A stretch of 62,674 bases of DNA from Halorhabdus amylolytica (GCF_004944975.1 NZ_SPQG01000017.1:1-62674); one strand, 5' to 3'. Shown: positions 34,320 through 44,206, counted from the first letter of the stretch. Numbers and translations: made by a program. The notes: generated from the sequence alone by a model not told the origin.

Positions 34320-35564
34320 TCAGCTCTGTAGGCGGCTCAATAGCCGACCCAGCTGGCCGGAACTGCCCGTGACGAGCCGGTCGGAATTGAACACGCGGAT
34401 TGCCAGCCAGATCATGGCCGCGGCGAAGATCGCCTGGTAGACAATCCCGCCGAACACCATCATCGTGTCGTTCAACAGTAGTCGCTTGGGTGCGATCGCG
34501 GGGTGGGTGAAAGGGATTGCAAGCAGGACAGCCCGGATCGGCAGCGACAGCCGTGCGACGTCCGTAAACATCGTCGCGAACATGGGCACGATCGCCAGAA
34601 TGGAGATCGGGAACAGCAGCATCTGCGCACCCTGGCGGTCGTCGGCGAAAACGCCCAACACCAGCGCGAAGGCCAGGACGCCGACCAGTGAGAGGAACAG
34701 CGAGACGCCCACGATCGCGTAGTCCCAAATGCCAAGCGACAGGGCCGCACTCGCCCCGCCGTCAGTGAACGAAGATTGGTAGTAGTAGATCGAGATGGTG
34801 TATAGCGCCGCGCCGAGCAACCCGATCGAGGCGCTGCCGATCAGCTTCGCGGCGACGATTGTCGAGCGCTTGACCGGCATCGTCAACAGGGTTTCGAGAG
34901 TCTTGTTCTCCTTTTCGGCGCCCATCGAGTTGATCACCATCTGGCCGGAGAAGATGATCACGAACATGATCACCACGGGGATGAAGATGAACTGCGTGGC
35001 GAACGATCCCGAGAGTGCGCCGGGGGAGGTCTCGACGGTTCGTTCCTCGATGTAGGTCGTGTACGCCGGCCGGATGGGGTCGAGCATCGCCGGCGTCGTC
35101 CCGGTGACGTTCAGTGTCAGGACGGTGCCAGCCCGCTGGATCTGTCCGTCGATCTGCGCCGAGGAGGTGATCCCCGAGAGGGACAGCGAGCGCACGACCG
35201 AGTGGACGCCGACGCTACCGGCCGTCCGATCGCGGATGCGTTCGGTGAAGCCCTCGGGGATGACGAGTAGTGCGTCGCCTCCTCGCTCGGAAACCGTCTC
35301 GATGGCGCTCGCGGGGTCCCCGGACTCGGCGTAGTAGACGACCGAAGCGTTCCGCGAGAGGGTGTCGTTGACGAGTTCGCCGTACTCGCCGCCGTCCTCG
35401 TTGATGATACCGATCGTCGGCTGGCCGCTGGCTGCGTCGTCGATGCCGCCCATCCCCTGACCCAGCGCGAGGAAGATGATCGGGATCATCAGGATCGGTA
35501 GGAGGTAGCGGGGCCGGAGCAACTCCCGGGTCTCCTTCCAGAGAAGACGCCAGAAGTGATTCAT
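34320..35564 (-). CDS. ABC-2 type exporter permease (NatB-like)
   Basis: A 414-residue membrane protein with one N-terminal helix (RYLLPILMIPIIFLALG), a large extracellular loop of about 170 residues and a C-terminal block of five or six helices. The loop-to-helix segment IFIPVVIMFVIIFSGQMVIN and the following KENKTLETLLTMPVKRSTIV are hallmarks of NatB/ABC-2 permeases. Substrate (Na+, drug or lipid) cannot be told. It overlaps the ATPase gene upstream by 4 bp, so the two form a coupled unit. Confidence 0.85.
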   Translation of the reverse strand: MNHFWRLLWKETRELLRPRYLLPILMIPIIFLALGQGMGGIDDAASGQPTIGIINEDGGEYGELVNDTLSRNASVVYYAESGDPASAIETVSERGGDALLVIPEGFTERIRDRTAGSVGVHSVVRSLSLSGITSSAQIDGQIQRAGTVLTLNVTGTTPAMLDPIRPAYTTYIEERTVETSPGALSGSFATQFIFIPVVIMFVIIFSGQMVINSMGAEKENKTLETLLTMPVKRSTIVAAKLIGSASIGLLGAALYTISIYYYQSSFTDGGASAALSLGIWDYAIVGVSLFLSLVGVLAFALVLGVFADDRQGAQMLLFPISILAIVPMFATMFTDVARLSLPIRAVLLAIPFTHPAIAPKRLLLNDTMMVFGGIVYQAIFAAAMIWLAIRVFNSDRLVTGSSGQLGRLLSRLQS

Positions 35565-36277
35565 ACGACCGCCTCCAAGAAGACCTCCTCTAAGTTCTCG
35601 ACGCCGTACTCGGCAATCAGGTCCGCCGGCGCCCCCTCGGCGACGATTTCTCCCTCGTTGAGCAACCCGATCCGGTCACAGAGGAACTCGACTTCGAGCA
35701 TGTTGTGGGAAGACAGCAGGACACTCCGGTTCGTGCCGGGGAACTCCTTGACGATGTCCCGGATCGTCCGGGCGTTCTCGACGTCCAGCCCCGAGGTCGG
35801 TTCATCCAAGATTGCGAGATCGGGCTCGGTCATGATCGTACTCGCAAGCAGGAGCTTGCGGGTCATCCCCTTGGAGTACTCGCTGGTCTTGCTGTCGATC
35901 CGCTCGCCCAGGTCGGCGATCTCGATCCCGCGTTCGACGAGTGCGTCGGGGTCGTCGCCATAGAAGTCCGCGATGAACTCCAGATACTGCCGGCCGGTGA
36001 GGTTGTCGTAGGCACCGGCGTCCTCCGGCAGGTATCGGATTCGCTTGCGAACCTCGTTCGGCTGGCTCCTGACGTCGGCGCCGAAGACGTCGACGTCGCC
36101 GTCGCCGACGGTCAACAGAGTCGAGAGCGTCCGGAGGGTCGTCGTCTTGCCCGCGCCGTTCGGGCCGACGAGTCCGTAGATCTCGCCGGGTTCGACGTCG
36201 AAGGAGACGCCGCGGAGGGCCTGTACGTCACCGTATCGCTTTCGCAGGTCAGCGACCTGCACCGCCCGTACACCCAT
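35561..36277 (-). CDS. ABC-2 type exporter ATP-binding protein (NatA-like)
   Basis: A 238-residue ABC ATPase that drives the NatB-like permease encoded next. Walker A is GPNGAGKTT, the signature is YSKGMTRKLLLA (YSKGM replaces LSGGQ, as often in the NatA/CcmA group), and Walker B is LAILDEPTSGLD; the switch His is in LLSSHNMLEVE. The transporter is probably an exporter, since no binding protein is linked. The divergent neighbour is far off. A TATA-like promoter is not obvious in the 178-bp gap upstream. Confidence 0.88.
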   Translation of the reverse strand: MGVRAVQVADLRKRYGDVQALRGVSFDVEPGEIYGLVGPNGAGKTTTLRTLSTLLTVGDGDVDVFGADVRSQPNEVRKRIRYLPEDAGAYDNLTGRQYLEFIADFYGDDPDALVERGIEIADLGERIDSKTSEYSKGMTRKLLLASTIMTEPDLAILDEPTSGLDVENARTIRDIVKEFPGTNRSVLLSSHNMLEVEFLCDRIGLLNEGEIVAEGAPADLIAEYGVENLEEVFLEAVV

Positions 36278-36404
36278 AGTTGTACTGTCGGTCGTCTTCG
36301 GGCTATCAATTGATGGTTACGATCTCCGCGGAAATCACCGCCGTCGCGGACGCCCTTCCGGGAACCCCGATAGCCTGTCGGGCCGATCCCCCTTGGTCAG
36401 TCAT

Positions 36405-36470
36405 GCACGGATCAGACGGCGTCCGGAATCGATCGTCGTGTCAGCCACGCACGGATCAGACGGCGTCCGG
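36405..36470. repeat. 22-bp direct duplication at the end of a gene
   Basis: The 22-bp segment at 36405-36426 is repeated at 36449-36470. The second copy covers the last four codons and stop of the 91-residue minus-strand gene (...RPDAV, TGA). The first is an extra copy 44 bp further downstream in non-coding sequence. It looks like a small tandem duplication of a gene tail. Confidence 0.6.
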
Positions 36471-36731
36471 TCGGACACAAAACCGATCGTAGCCGCCGTG
36501 AGAGAGCTCCAGTGCCCCCATCCACCAGTTCCAGCGCCCGGCGAGGTCGGTTCCGTCGGGCGCGTCCGCGAGGTTCGCGATGACGACCTCGACGGTCAGC
36601 GACGCGTCGACATCCGTCGGATAGCTCCCCGAGTCGACGAGGTCGCCGGCTGCTCTGGCGACGACGTGGGCGACGGCGGGGTCAGCGTCGAAGCGCTCGA
36701 CCAGCCGCGTTTCGAGTCGAGAGCGGTCCAC
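36456..36731 (-). CDS. small haloarchaeal protein of unknown function
   Basis: A 91-residue acidic soluble protein (DRSRLETRLVERFDADPAVA, then SLTVEVVIANLADAPDGTDL and WNWWMGALELSHGGYDRFCV). The codon pattern and acidic composition are those of a true haloarchaeal gene, and the aromatic WNWWMG motif is distinctive. I recognise no functional domain. It is followed after 71 bp upstream by the aldo/keto reductase gene on the same strand, which may be part of the same transcript. Confidence 0.6.
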   Translation of the reverse strand: MDRSRLETRLVERFDADPAVAHVVARAAGDLVDSGSYPTDVDASLTVEVVIANLADAPDGTDLAGRWNWWMGALELSHGGYDRFCVRPDAV

Positions 36732-36802
36732 GCGAGAACTAGATCGGACCGCCCCTTCAACGCTCCGGGCCGGCGGCGGTCGTCAGTGAGTGCCGACCGT
36801 CA

Positions 36803-37777
36803 TCACTCGTGACCGACGATCGGCTGGGGTTCGTAGGGTTCTTCGAGGTACTCGACGTCCGATTCCGAGAGATCGATCTCCATCGCCTCGACGGCTTCCT
36901 CCAGGTGTTCGACGCTCGTCGTGCCGACGATCGGCGCGGTGACGTACTCGTTTTGATACTGCCAGGCGAGTGCGATCTGGGCCATCGTCACGCCGTAATC
37001 CGCTGCCAGTTCCTGGACGCGTTCGTTGATCTCCCGGCCGCCGCCGCGGGTGTACTCGTCGGTGGGGTTGTGGAAGTTCTCGGGGTCGCCTCGTTCGGTC
37101 GCTTCGAGTTCGTCGATGGGGCGGGTCAGGAAACCCTGGCCCAGCGCTCCCCACGGGATCACACCCATGTTCTCCTTTTCGGTCAGCGGGAGCATCTCCC
37201 GTTCTTCCTCGCGGTAAGCCAGGTGGTAGTGATTCTGCATCGTCTCGTAACTGACGAGGTCCTCGCGTTCGCTCACACGGAGGCGCTCGGCCAGCTGGTG
37301 GGCCCACATCGAGGAGGTCCCGACGTGGCGGACCTTCCCCTGCCGGACCGCGTCTTCGAGCGCACGAAGCGTCGTCTCCGGCGGCGTGTTCGGATCCACC
37401 CGGTGGGTCTGGTAGAGGTCGATCGTCTCCATGCCCAGCCGTTCCAGTGAATCGTCGAGTTCCTGCTGGATGGTCTTCCGGGAGAGCCCGGATGCGTTGG
37501 GTGTGTCCTCGCCGGCGGGGAAACGGACTTTCGTCGCGACGACCTGCTCGTCGCGGTCGTACTCCGACAGCACGTCGCCTAAGATCTCCTCGCTCTCGCC
37601 GTCGGAGTAGGCGTTGGCCGTATCGAAGAAGTTCACGCCCAGCTCGATCGCCCGCTCGACGATCTCGCGGGACTCCTCTTTGTCGAGCATCCAGGGCTCC
37701 TCGCTGCCGAAGCTCATGGCCCCGAGACAGAGCTGACTGACCTCCATCCCGGTCGAACCGAGTGTCGTGTACTCCAT
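36803..37777 (-). CDS. aldo/keto reductase
   Basis: A 324-residue NADPH-dependent oxidoreductase of the AKR superfamily (Tas/YajO-like). The start MEYTTLGSTGMEVSQLCLG is typical. The catalytic Asp-Tyr-Lys-His set is represented by FFDTANAYSDG, VVATKV and YQTHRVDPNTP. VIPWGALGQGFLTRP and the C-terminal APIVGTTSVEHLEEA bind cofactor. It reduces aldehydes, ketones or sugars; the physiological substrate is unknown. The start ATG at 37777 is preferred over an upstream GTG at 37783. Confidence 0.88.
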   Translation of the reverse strand: MEYTTLGSTGMEVSQLCLGAMSFGSEEPWMLDKEESREIVERAIELGVNFFDTANAYSDGESEEILGDVLSEYDRDEQVVATKVRFPAGEDTPNASGLSRKTIQQELDDSLERLGMETIDLYQTHRVDPNTPPETTLRALEDAVRQGKVRHVGTSSMWAHQLAERLRVSEREDLVSYETMQNHYHLAYREEEREMLPLTEKENMGVIPWGALGQGFLTRPIDELEATERGDPENFHNPTDEYTRGGGREINERVQELAADYGVTMAQIALAWQYQNEYVTAPIVGTTSVEHLEEAVEAMEIDLSESDVEYLEEPYEPQPIVGHE

Positions 37778-37872
37778 ACACACCCGGTTCGTAAGCCAGT
37801 CCCTAAATCATTATGTGTGTGCGAATATATCTTCAAATTTTCTCGCCGTTGTCCCCCGTCCGGCGGGAGCGT

Positions 37873-38418
37873 TCAGCGGTCGTCGGCGTAGAACCGTTCC
37901 GGGTCGGGGAAGAACTGCTCGGCGTCGTCGTGTTCGATAGTTCCCAGCAGCGTCCCGTCGAGTTTCTTGAGGTGGGTGTACATCTTCTCGCGTTCGACGG
38001 CAGCCTCGACCAGCGCCGAGGCGTTTTGCATGCTGTATGTTCCCGCCACGAACAGGGCGAGGTTTCGCTCCGTGTCGAGACACTCGGTGACGACGAACAC
38101 GTGGCCGGCACTACTCGCCTGGTAGACGATCGTGTCGTCGAACTCGGCACGGTCGGACACCGTCAGAAACTCCTGGGCCTGGTTGCTCGCCACGATATAT
38201 ACGAGCCCCCACTCGTCCGTTTCGCCGGTTTCCGGTGGTTTCGGCGTGGTGTTGTCGGACGTGAGTATCACCGTCTCGAACCCGGAGTCGGCGCGGTCTC
38301 TCGCCATCGCCTCTACGTCCGTCAGGGTCTGTTCCCACCCACTGTGAGCCGTTTCGCTGGTCGCGAGCAACCGCTCGCCATCGTCGAGAGTCACGTCATC
38401 CGGGCCAAGTCTGACCAT
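37873..38418 (-). CDS. haloarchaeal hypothetical protein, acidic soluble
   Basis: A 181-residue protein with alternating strand and helix segments: ETVILTSDNTTP, WGLVYIVASNQAQEFLTV and HVFVVTECLDTERNLALFVA, then KMYTHLKKLDGTLLGTIEHD and a short acidic tail. I know this only as a conserved haloarchaeal protein without known function. It has no signal peptide or metal motif. The start is taken as MVRLGPDD at 38418. The upstream neighbour on the same strand is a membrane protein gene 53 bp away. Confidence 0.55.
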   Translation of the reverse strand: MVRLGPDDVTLDDGERLLATSETAHSGWEQTLTDVEAMARDRADSGFETVILTSDNTTPKPPETGETDEWGLVYIVASNQAQEFLTVSDRAEFDDTIVYQASSAGHVFVVTECLDTERNLALFVAGTYSMQNASALVEAAVEREKMYTHLKKLDGTLLGTIEHDDAEQFFPDPERFYADDR

Positions 38419-38471
38419 GATCGGTGATGTGGACCCACGCAATTAAGCAGTGCCCATCGGAGAAGGCGCAC

Positions 38472-38909
38472 TCACCCGACAGCGACGTCGAATCCGACTT
38501 CGAGAACGAACGACACCCCCAACAGGACCAGGCTGGCGACGAACACCTTCACGTCGCGGCTCACGCGATCCGCGACCGGGAGCGACTCGCCGTCGAGCGG
38601 GGGGACCTGCTGGATGCGGCGTTCGAAGCCGAACTGGGACGTTCCGTCGACACTCAACGAGAACAGCCGTGAGAGCGGCCCACGACCCCGCGGCGACGGT
38701 TGGATCGCGAAGCTCCCGACGCCAAAGAGGAGAAACCCGACAACGAACAGTGCGTACTTCAGCGATAGGAGTCCGTCGCCGACGGCAAAGGCGGGAACCG
38801 CGAGCGCGAGAACGATCCCGCCCGAGGCGGTCAGGACCCAGTAGACGAACTCGACGAACCGGAGCGCGTTACGTGTCACGAGTTCGTCGGGTGATGACGG
38901 GATCGACAT
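38472..38909 (-). CDS. haloarchaeal membrane protein, four helices
   Basis: A 145-residue membrane protein. Hydrophobic segments are FVEFVYWVLTASGGIVLALA, YALFVVGFLLFGVGSFAI and VFVASLVLLGVSFVLEVGF, separated by a charged loop containing GPLSRLFSLSVDG. Function unknown. It overlaps the last 41 bp of the preceding peptide ABC ATPase gene on the same strand, so it is probably translated as the last gene of the importer operon. Later GTG starts exist at 38879, which still overlaps. Confidence 0.55.
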   Translation of the reverse strand: MSIPSSPDELVTRNALRFVEFVYWVLTASGGIVLALAVPAFAVGDGLLSLKYALFVVGFLLFGVGSFAIQPSPRGRGPLSRLFSLSVDGTSQFGFERRIQQVPPLDGESLPVADRVSRDVKVFVASLVLLGVSFVLEVGFDVAVG

Positions 38910-40206
38910 CCTCGTACTCGTCGGTGTGCCGGTGGCAGTAACTCAGGTGGCCCCCGTTGGCGACCTGGTGGAGTTCCGGACGTTGCATGTCACAGACGCC
39001 GTTGAACTCATCGATGAGGTGACTGCGCGCGTCCTCCGGCCGGCCGTCCTTGACCAGTTCCGCGGCAGTCTCGACGTGTTCGCGGATGTCTGCGGGGACG
39101 TCGAGATCGTCGAAGAGGTCCGCCACGGTCTCGTCGATGTCGTCGTACGCCGAGAAGCGACCGACACTCCGTTTGAGGCGGTCGAAGGTCCCGAGACTCA
39201 TCCGTGACCGCTCGCGGACGACCTCCCGATAGCGTTCGATCGCGTCCCAGACCTCGTGCTCGACGTGGGCGTACTCCTCGGGCCGGATTTTGGCCGGACA
39301 GCGCGTCGAGAACTGACAGCCTGTCGGCGGATCCCGCGGGCTCGGGGGGGTTCCCGGCAGGGTGATCCGGTGGGACGACGACGACGGATCGGGATGGGGG
39401 ATCGCCGACAGCAGCGACCGCGTGTAGGGATTGTGTGCGTTCTCGTACAGCTCTTCGGTCTCACCGATCTCCATGATCTTCCCGAGGTACATGACTGCGA
39501 CGCGATCGCATATATGTCTGACAACAGAGAGATCGTGGGCGATAAAGAGATACGTGAGGTCGAACTCCTCCTGTAAGTCCTCCAGTAGCGTGATGATCTT
39601 CGCCTGGACGCTGACGTCCAGCGCGGAGACCGGTTCGTCGAGGACAATGAACTCCGGTTCGAGGGCAAGCGCCCGGGCGATCCCGACCCGCTGGCGCTGG
39701 CCCCCGGAGAACTGGTGGGGGTACCGGTAGTAGTGCTCCTCCCGGAGACCCACAGCGGTCAACAGATCCAGTGCCCGTTCTTGACGGTCCTGTTTGTCCT
39801 TCCAGTCGTGGGCGTCCAGCGGTTCGCGGATGATCTCCCCGATCGTCATCCGGTCGTTGAGGCTGGATTCCGGGTCCTGGAAGACCATCTGGGCGTTCCG
39901 ACGCCAGTCTTTCAGTTCGTCGCCGGTAAGCGTCGTGACGTCCGTCCCGTCGAAGGATATCGTTCCCTCGGTCGCCTCCTCGAGCCGTATCAGTGTCCGA
40001 CCCAGCGTACTCTTCCCGCAGCCCGATTCGCCGACGAGTCCGAGCGTCTCACCGCGTTTGATCGAGAAATTCACGCCGTCGACCGCCTTGACTGACGGCT
40101 GGGCGAACACTCCGCCGCCGCCGTAATGCTTCTTGAGGTTCTCGACCTTGATCATCGTCTCGCCGGCCTGTGCCACGCGTTCCGTCCGCCCGGATACCTT
40201 GCTCAT
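38869..40206 (-). CDS. peptide-type ABC importer ATPase (OppF/DppF) with C-terminal insertion
   Basis: A 445-residue ATPase of the oligopeptide/dipeptide ABC importer. Walker [10 protein letters not shown], signature [15 protein letters not shown], Walker [13 protein letters not shown], and the oligopeptide C-terminal domain with GCQFSTRCP. Between that Cys and the last conserved ones ([12 protein letters not shown]...SYCHRH), about 85-90 extra helical residues are inserted ([20 protein letters not shown] and onward), unlike typical 320-330-residue OppF. The insert splits the Cys region that in homologues may hold an Fe-S cluster. It overlaps the OppD-like gene by 4 bp. Confidence 0.88.
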   Translation of the reverse strand: MSKVSGRTERVAQAGETMIKVENLKKHYGGGGVFAQPSVKAVDGVNFSIKRGETLGLVGESGCGKSTLGRTLIRLEEATEGTISFDGTDVTTLTGDELKDWRRNAQMVFQDPESSLNDRMTIGEIIREPLDAHDWKDKQDRQERALDLLTAVGLREEHYYRYPHQFSGGQRQRVGIARALALEPEFIVLDEPVSALDVSVQAKIITLLEDLQEEFDLTYLFIAHDLSVVRHICDRVAVMYLGKIMEIGETEELYENAHNPYTRSLLSAIPHPDPSSSSHRITLPGTPPSPRDPPTGCQFSTRCPAKIRPEEYAHVEHEVWDAIERYREVVRERSRMSLGTFDRLKRSVGRFSAYDDIDETVADLFDDLDVPADIREHVETAAELVKDGRPEDARSHLIDEFNGVCDMQRPELHQVANGGHLSYCHRHTDEYEDVDPVITRRTRDT

Positions 40207-41300
40207 TTGGTATCACGCTCCGTCTCGGATTCGCCGGTCGTCCCACGCGCCCGATGGTGCTCGACGCGATCGGCTTCGGTCATCGCTTCAGGGTAGAGCA
40301 GACAGGCAGCCGTGTGTTCGATCGTCTCGCCGACATCGACGTGGACCGGCGCCACCTCCGAACAGGCCCCGAACGCTTCGGGACAGCGCGGGGCGAACCG
40401 GCAATGATCGGCCGGTTCGTGCGGGGTCGGCACCTCTCCGTCGATGGTGTTGAGCCCTTCCTTCCGGGAGTGTTCGCCCGGAATCGATTCGATGAGGGCG
40501 CGCGTATAGGGGTGTTCCGGGCGCTCGAAGATGTTCTCGACGGAGGCCTTCTCGACGATCTGGCCCGCGTACATCACGTTCACTCGATCGGAGATGTCGG
40601 CGATGACGCCCATATCGTGGGTGATAAACAGGATCGCCAGGTCACGTTCCTCCTGGATGTCCTTCAACAGGTCGAGGATCTGGGCCTGAATGGTCACGTC
40701 CAGGGCCGTCGTCGGTTCGTCCGCGATGAGCAGGTCGGGCTCGCAGGCGAGCATCATCGCGATGACGGCCCGCTGGCGCATCCCGCCCGAGAACTCGTGA
40801 GGATATTCGTCGAGGCGACGCTTCGCGTCCGGGATACCGACCGATTCCAGGAGGTCAGTCGCCTCCTCGACGGCTTCCTGGCCGGTGATGTCGCGATTGA
40901 TCCGTAACGCCTCTCGGATCTGGTTGCCGACCGTGTAGACCGGGTTGAGCGACTGTTGGGGATCCTGGAACACCATCCCGATACCGCTGCCTCGGATCTC
41001 CCGGTACTGGGCGTCGGAGTAGTCGGTCAGTTCCTGGCCCTTGAACCGGATCGACGATCCCTCGAGGACGCGTCCCGGGGATTCGATCAGTCCCATGATC
41101 GACCGGGCAGTGACACTCTTGCCCGAACCGGATTCGCCGACGATACCGACCGTTTCGCCACGGTAGATGTCGAAACTCACGTCGTCGACTGCCCGGATTG
41201 TTTCCCGGTCAGTGAAGAAGGCCGTCTGCAGGTTCCTGACCGACAGCAACGGCTCCTCCTCGCGGCGCGAGAAGTCGGGTTCGAACTGCTCGCCCGACAT
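40203..41300 (-). CDS. peptide-type ABC importer ATPase (OppD/DppD)
   Basis: A 365-residue ATPase, partner of the OppF-like protein. Walker A GESGSGKS, signature [15 protein letters not shown], Walker [13 protein letters not shown], and the C-terminal oligopeptide/dipeptide motif [14 protein letters not shown]. It is of usual length. ATP hydrolysis by the D/F heterodimer drives uptake through the two permeases. The stop codon overlaps the OppF start, and its own start at 41300 overlaps the OppC-like stop, so the operon is tightly coupled. Confidence 0.92.
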   Translation of the reverse strand: MSGEQFEPDFSRREEEPLLSVRNLQTAFFTDRETIRAVDDVSFDIYRGETVGIVGESGSGKSVTARSIMGLIESPGRVLEGSSIRFKGQELTDYSDAQYREIRGSGIGMVFQDPQQSLNPVYTVGNQIREALRINRDITGQEAVEEATDLLESVGIPDAKRRLDEYPHEFSGGMRQRAVIAMMLACEPDLLIADEPTTALDVTIQAQILDLLKDIQEERDLAILFITHDMGVIADISDRVNVMYAGQIVEKASVENIFERPEHPYTRALIESIPGEHSRKEGLNTIDGEVPTPHEPADHCRFAPRCPEAFGACSEVAPVHVDVGETIEHTAACLLYPEAMTEADRVEHHRARGTTGESETERDTK

Positions 41301-42844
41301 CAGGCACCGCCTCCTGCGGCGGCTTCCTCGCCTTCGGTCCCTTCGGTCTCGGGATCGATCGCGTCACGGATCCCGTCACCGAACGCGTTCAGACCGGTCA
41401 CCAGCAGGACGATCATCAGTCCGGAGATCAGCGAGATGTGCCAGGACGCCGTCGAGACGTAGTCCTGTCCCAGCGAGACGGCCCGTCCCCAGGCCGGGGT
41501 CGGCGGATTGATCCCCAGCCCGTTGCCCAGGAACGACAGCGCCGAGAGTCCGATGATGATCCCACCCGTCGACATCGACGCATAGACCAGTAGATACCCG
41601 ACGATATACGGGAGCATGTGTTTATGCATGATCGTTCGGGGTCGCTGGCCGAAACTCCGGGCGGCGTCGACCCACTCCTCCTGGGCGACCTGTAACGCGG
41701 GTCCGCGGACCGCCCGCCACAGGAACGGCCACGTGGTGAACGCGAATACCATCGCCAGGATGAACCCGCCGTCGATGATGCCCCCGAGCCAGTGGTTCGC
41801 GAAGACGGCGCTCACCATGATCAAAAGGAGCAATCTCGGCACTGAGACGACCCCGTCCGCGACGGTGAGAACCGTGAGATCGATGGTCCCCGCGTAATAC
41901 GCCGAGATCATCGACAGAACGGCCGCGATCAGCGTGGCGAGTCCGATGGCCATGCCGGAGACGATCAAGGTGATCCGTGCCCCTCCCATGAGGAACGTGA
42001 ACAGATCACGGCCGTTGTTGAGCGTCCCGAACGGATGGAACCGCCCGTAATTGTCGTATGACATCGGCCCGACGTTCTCGCCACCCCCCTTGGACTTCGA
42101 GTTGAAATTGGCGTCGCCGACGGGGATCGACTCGACTTCACCCGTTTCGCCGTTGTAGTATTCGATCTCGTAACTGTAGGAACTCTGAATGTTCTGTTCG
42201 ACGGTCGTGGGTCCGAGTGCCGGTCCGAACACAGCCATCGTCAGGTACAGCACGAGAACGAGAATACCGAATTGTCCCCAACGATGGCCCCGGAGTCGCC
42301 CGACCATGTCGTCGGTCGGCGTCCAGTCGGCCTGCCGGTAGTGCTCGCGGTAGACCTGCCAGCCGCGGAACACCCAGTAACTGAGAAATAGGGCGTACAC
42401 GACGAGGAGGGTGAAGCGGAGTCCCCACGCTACGGCGGGTTCAAGCCCCATGAATGTCCCCTGCCAGGGACCGTTCGGGCCGAGTTTGTGTCCCTGGTTC
42501 GGGATCACCTCCCTGCTCAACAGCGTCGGGAGGGCGGCGGCCGCGTCGGCGACGCCGACGAGGAACTTCGAAACGCCCTGCTGGAGATCGACGACCGCCT
42601 CGGCCGCCCCCTCGGAGATAAATCCTAACAGGATATCGAAAAGCGCCGTCACGCCGACGAAAGCCCGTTCGACCGTCGCGATCGTCAGCGACGCGTACGT
42701 GCCGAACTCCACAGCGATCAGGACGATCAGTACGGTGGCCCACTCGAGGAACGGTCGGGGGGCCTCGGCGATCCGCGTCCGCACCGGGATGTTCTCGTAG
42801 CCGGTCAATTCATCGCGCGTCGTGGTCGTGTCGGTATCCGACAT
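41300..42844 (-). CDS. peptide-type ABC importer permease (OppC/DppC) with extended N-terminus
   Basis: A 514-residue membrane protein. The C-terminal part (about residue 270 on) is a normal binding-protein-dependent permease domain, with the EAA motif region EEWVDAARSFGQRPRTIMHKHMLP. Ahead of it lie about 200 extra residues with two hydrophobic segments (FLEWATVLIVLIAVEFGTYA and WGLRFTLLVVYALFLSYWVF), plus the usual first helix at about residue 195. Typical OppC is about 300 residues. The ATG at 42844 is preferred; a GTG at 42853 would overlap the oppB stop by 4 bp. Confidence 0.85.
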   Translation of the reverse strand: MSDTDTTTTRDELTGYENIPVRTRIAEAPRPFLEWATVLIVLIAVEFGTYASLTIATVERAFVGVTALFDILLGFISEGAAEAVVDLQQGVSKFLVGVADAAAALPTLLSREVIPNQGHKLGPNGPWQGTFMGLEPAVAWGLRFTLLVVYALFLSYWVFRGWQVYREHYRQADWTPTDDMVGRLRGHRWGQFGILVLVLYLTMAVFGPALGPTTVEQNIQSSYSYEIEYYNGETGEVESIPVGDANFNSKSKGGGENVGPMSYDNYGRFHPFGTLNNGRDLFTFLMGGARITLIVSGMAIGLATLIAAVLSMISAYYAGTIDLTVLTVADGVVSVPRLLLLIMVSAVFANHWLGGIIDGGFILAMVFAFTTWPFLWRAVRGPALQVAQEEWVDAARSFGQRPRTIMHKHMLPYIVGYLLVYASMSTGGIIIGLSALSFLGNGLGINPPTPAWGRAVSLGQDYVSTASWHISLISGLMIVLLVTGLNAFGDGIRDAIDPETEGTEGEEAAAGGGA

Positions 42845-42849
42845 CGATG

Positions 42850-43941
42850 TCACCTCTCAGTGTCCTCCAACGTGATCCGCGGGTCGATGAACGTATACAG
42901 GATGTCCTGGGAGATGTTGAGCGTGATATTGACGACAATGAAGAGGAATACCAGCGCCATCACGAGCGGGATATCCGGACCCAGCATCCCCCGAAAGAAC
43001 ATGTTCCCGAGCCCCCTGATCGAGAACACCTTCTCGACGAGAACCGAACCGCCGATCAGCAGGTAGAACTCGCCCATGATCACCGGCAACAGGGGAATGA
43101 GGGCGTTCCGACCGACGTGTTTCGTGACGATCCGCCGTCCCGAGACTCCCTTTGCCTTGGCTGTCTGGACGTACTTCGAGTTGATGCTCTCGAGGACGGC
43201 TGTCCGACCGATGCGGATCTCGTTACCCATCGACGCCGAGCCGAGTACCAGCGCCGCCGGGAAGATCCACTTGACCGCGATCGCCAGGTTCTCCAAGTTC
43301 GGGATCGGTATCCAGAGCGCCTCGAGGAGCGGCACGCCGGCGAAGACGTGAGCGCTACCGAACATGTTCCCGAGGGCGTCCGGTGTCCCGATGACGTCCG
43401 TCTGAATGAGAAGATCCTGATAAAACGAGAGGGCCCCGCCGGCCGAGAGCACGCCGACGAACATCACGGCGAGCCAGAAGTTGGGCATCGCCCGCCAGAT
43501 GATACCGCCGCCCGAGGTGATGTAATCACGCCAGGTGTTCGCCCGGAGGCCGGCGTACAGGCCCCCAGGGATGCCGAACGCGAGGGCGATGACGACCGAC
43601 CAGAAGCCGAGCCACAGCGTCGCAGGCATCCGGTTGAGAATGAGATCAGTCACCGCGGTGCCACGCTGGATGATCCACGACTGGCCGAAGTCCAACGTCA
43701 CCAGGTCGGTGACGACCTTGAAGTACTGTGACCACAGTGGCACCGGCGTCCCGTCGGGGTAAATGATACCGAGAGCGATCTTGAGCTGACGGACGTCCGC
43801 CGGCGTCGCGTCCTGGCCGAGGATGTTCAAGACCGGGTCGATCGGCCCCCGGTACATGATGAGGAAGCTCATCGTAATGCCGAACAGGAATACCGGGACC
43901 GCGAGCAGGAGCCGCTTTCCGAGATAGAGCAATCGGTTCAT
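42850..43941 (-). CDS. peptide-type ABC importer permease (OppB/DppB)
   Basis: A 363-residue permease with six or seven hydrophobic helices. The first spans RLLLAVPVFLFGITMSFLIM. The EAA-like cytoplasmic loop is in KYVQTAKAKGVSGRRIVTKH, and the last part reads GDVLxx-like ALVFLFIVVNITLNISQDIL followed by YTFIDPRI. It is the first gene of the permease-ATPase group and is transcribed from the 265-bp gap behind the binding-protein gene. It forms the translocation pore with the OppC-like protein. Confidence 0.9.
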   Translation of the reverse strand: MNRLLYLGKRLLLAVPVFLFGITMSFLIMYRGPIDPVLNILGQDATPADVRQLKIALGIIYPDGTPVPLWSQYFKVVTDLVTLDFGQSWIIQRGTAVTDLILNRMPATLWLGFWSVVIALAFGIPGGLYAGLRANTWRDYITSGGGIIWRAMPNFWLAVMFVGVLSAGGALSFYQDLLIQTDVIGTPDALGNMFGSAHVFAGVPLLEALWIPIPNLENLAIAVKWIFPAALVLGSASMGNEIRIGRTAVLESINSKYVQTAKAKGVSGRRIVTKHVGRNALIPLLPVIMGEFYLLIGGSVLVEKVFSIRGLGNMFFRGMLGPDIPLVMALVFLFIVVNITLNISQDILYTFIDPRITLEDTER

Positions 43942-44206
43942 ATTTCAACTCCCTCGTTCGGCTTCGGCACGTGATCGAAGTGCTGTCCGGGCGAACATGG
44001 CTCGCTCGTCCGCTTGGTCCCGAACAGAGTCTCCCTCCAGAATCCGGCAGAGACAACGGGACGACCTCGACTATCCGGCACCAGTGTCCGTAACCTTGCG
44101 GATAATTCCATCCTCGAGGGCATACTGAACTGTCCGATCTTGGTATCGGCTATGTGGGTTTAACAATATCGGTTGTCGATCGGGAAACGACACCTGGGAC
44201 GGGTGT

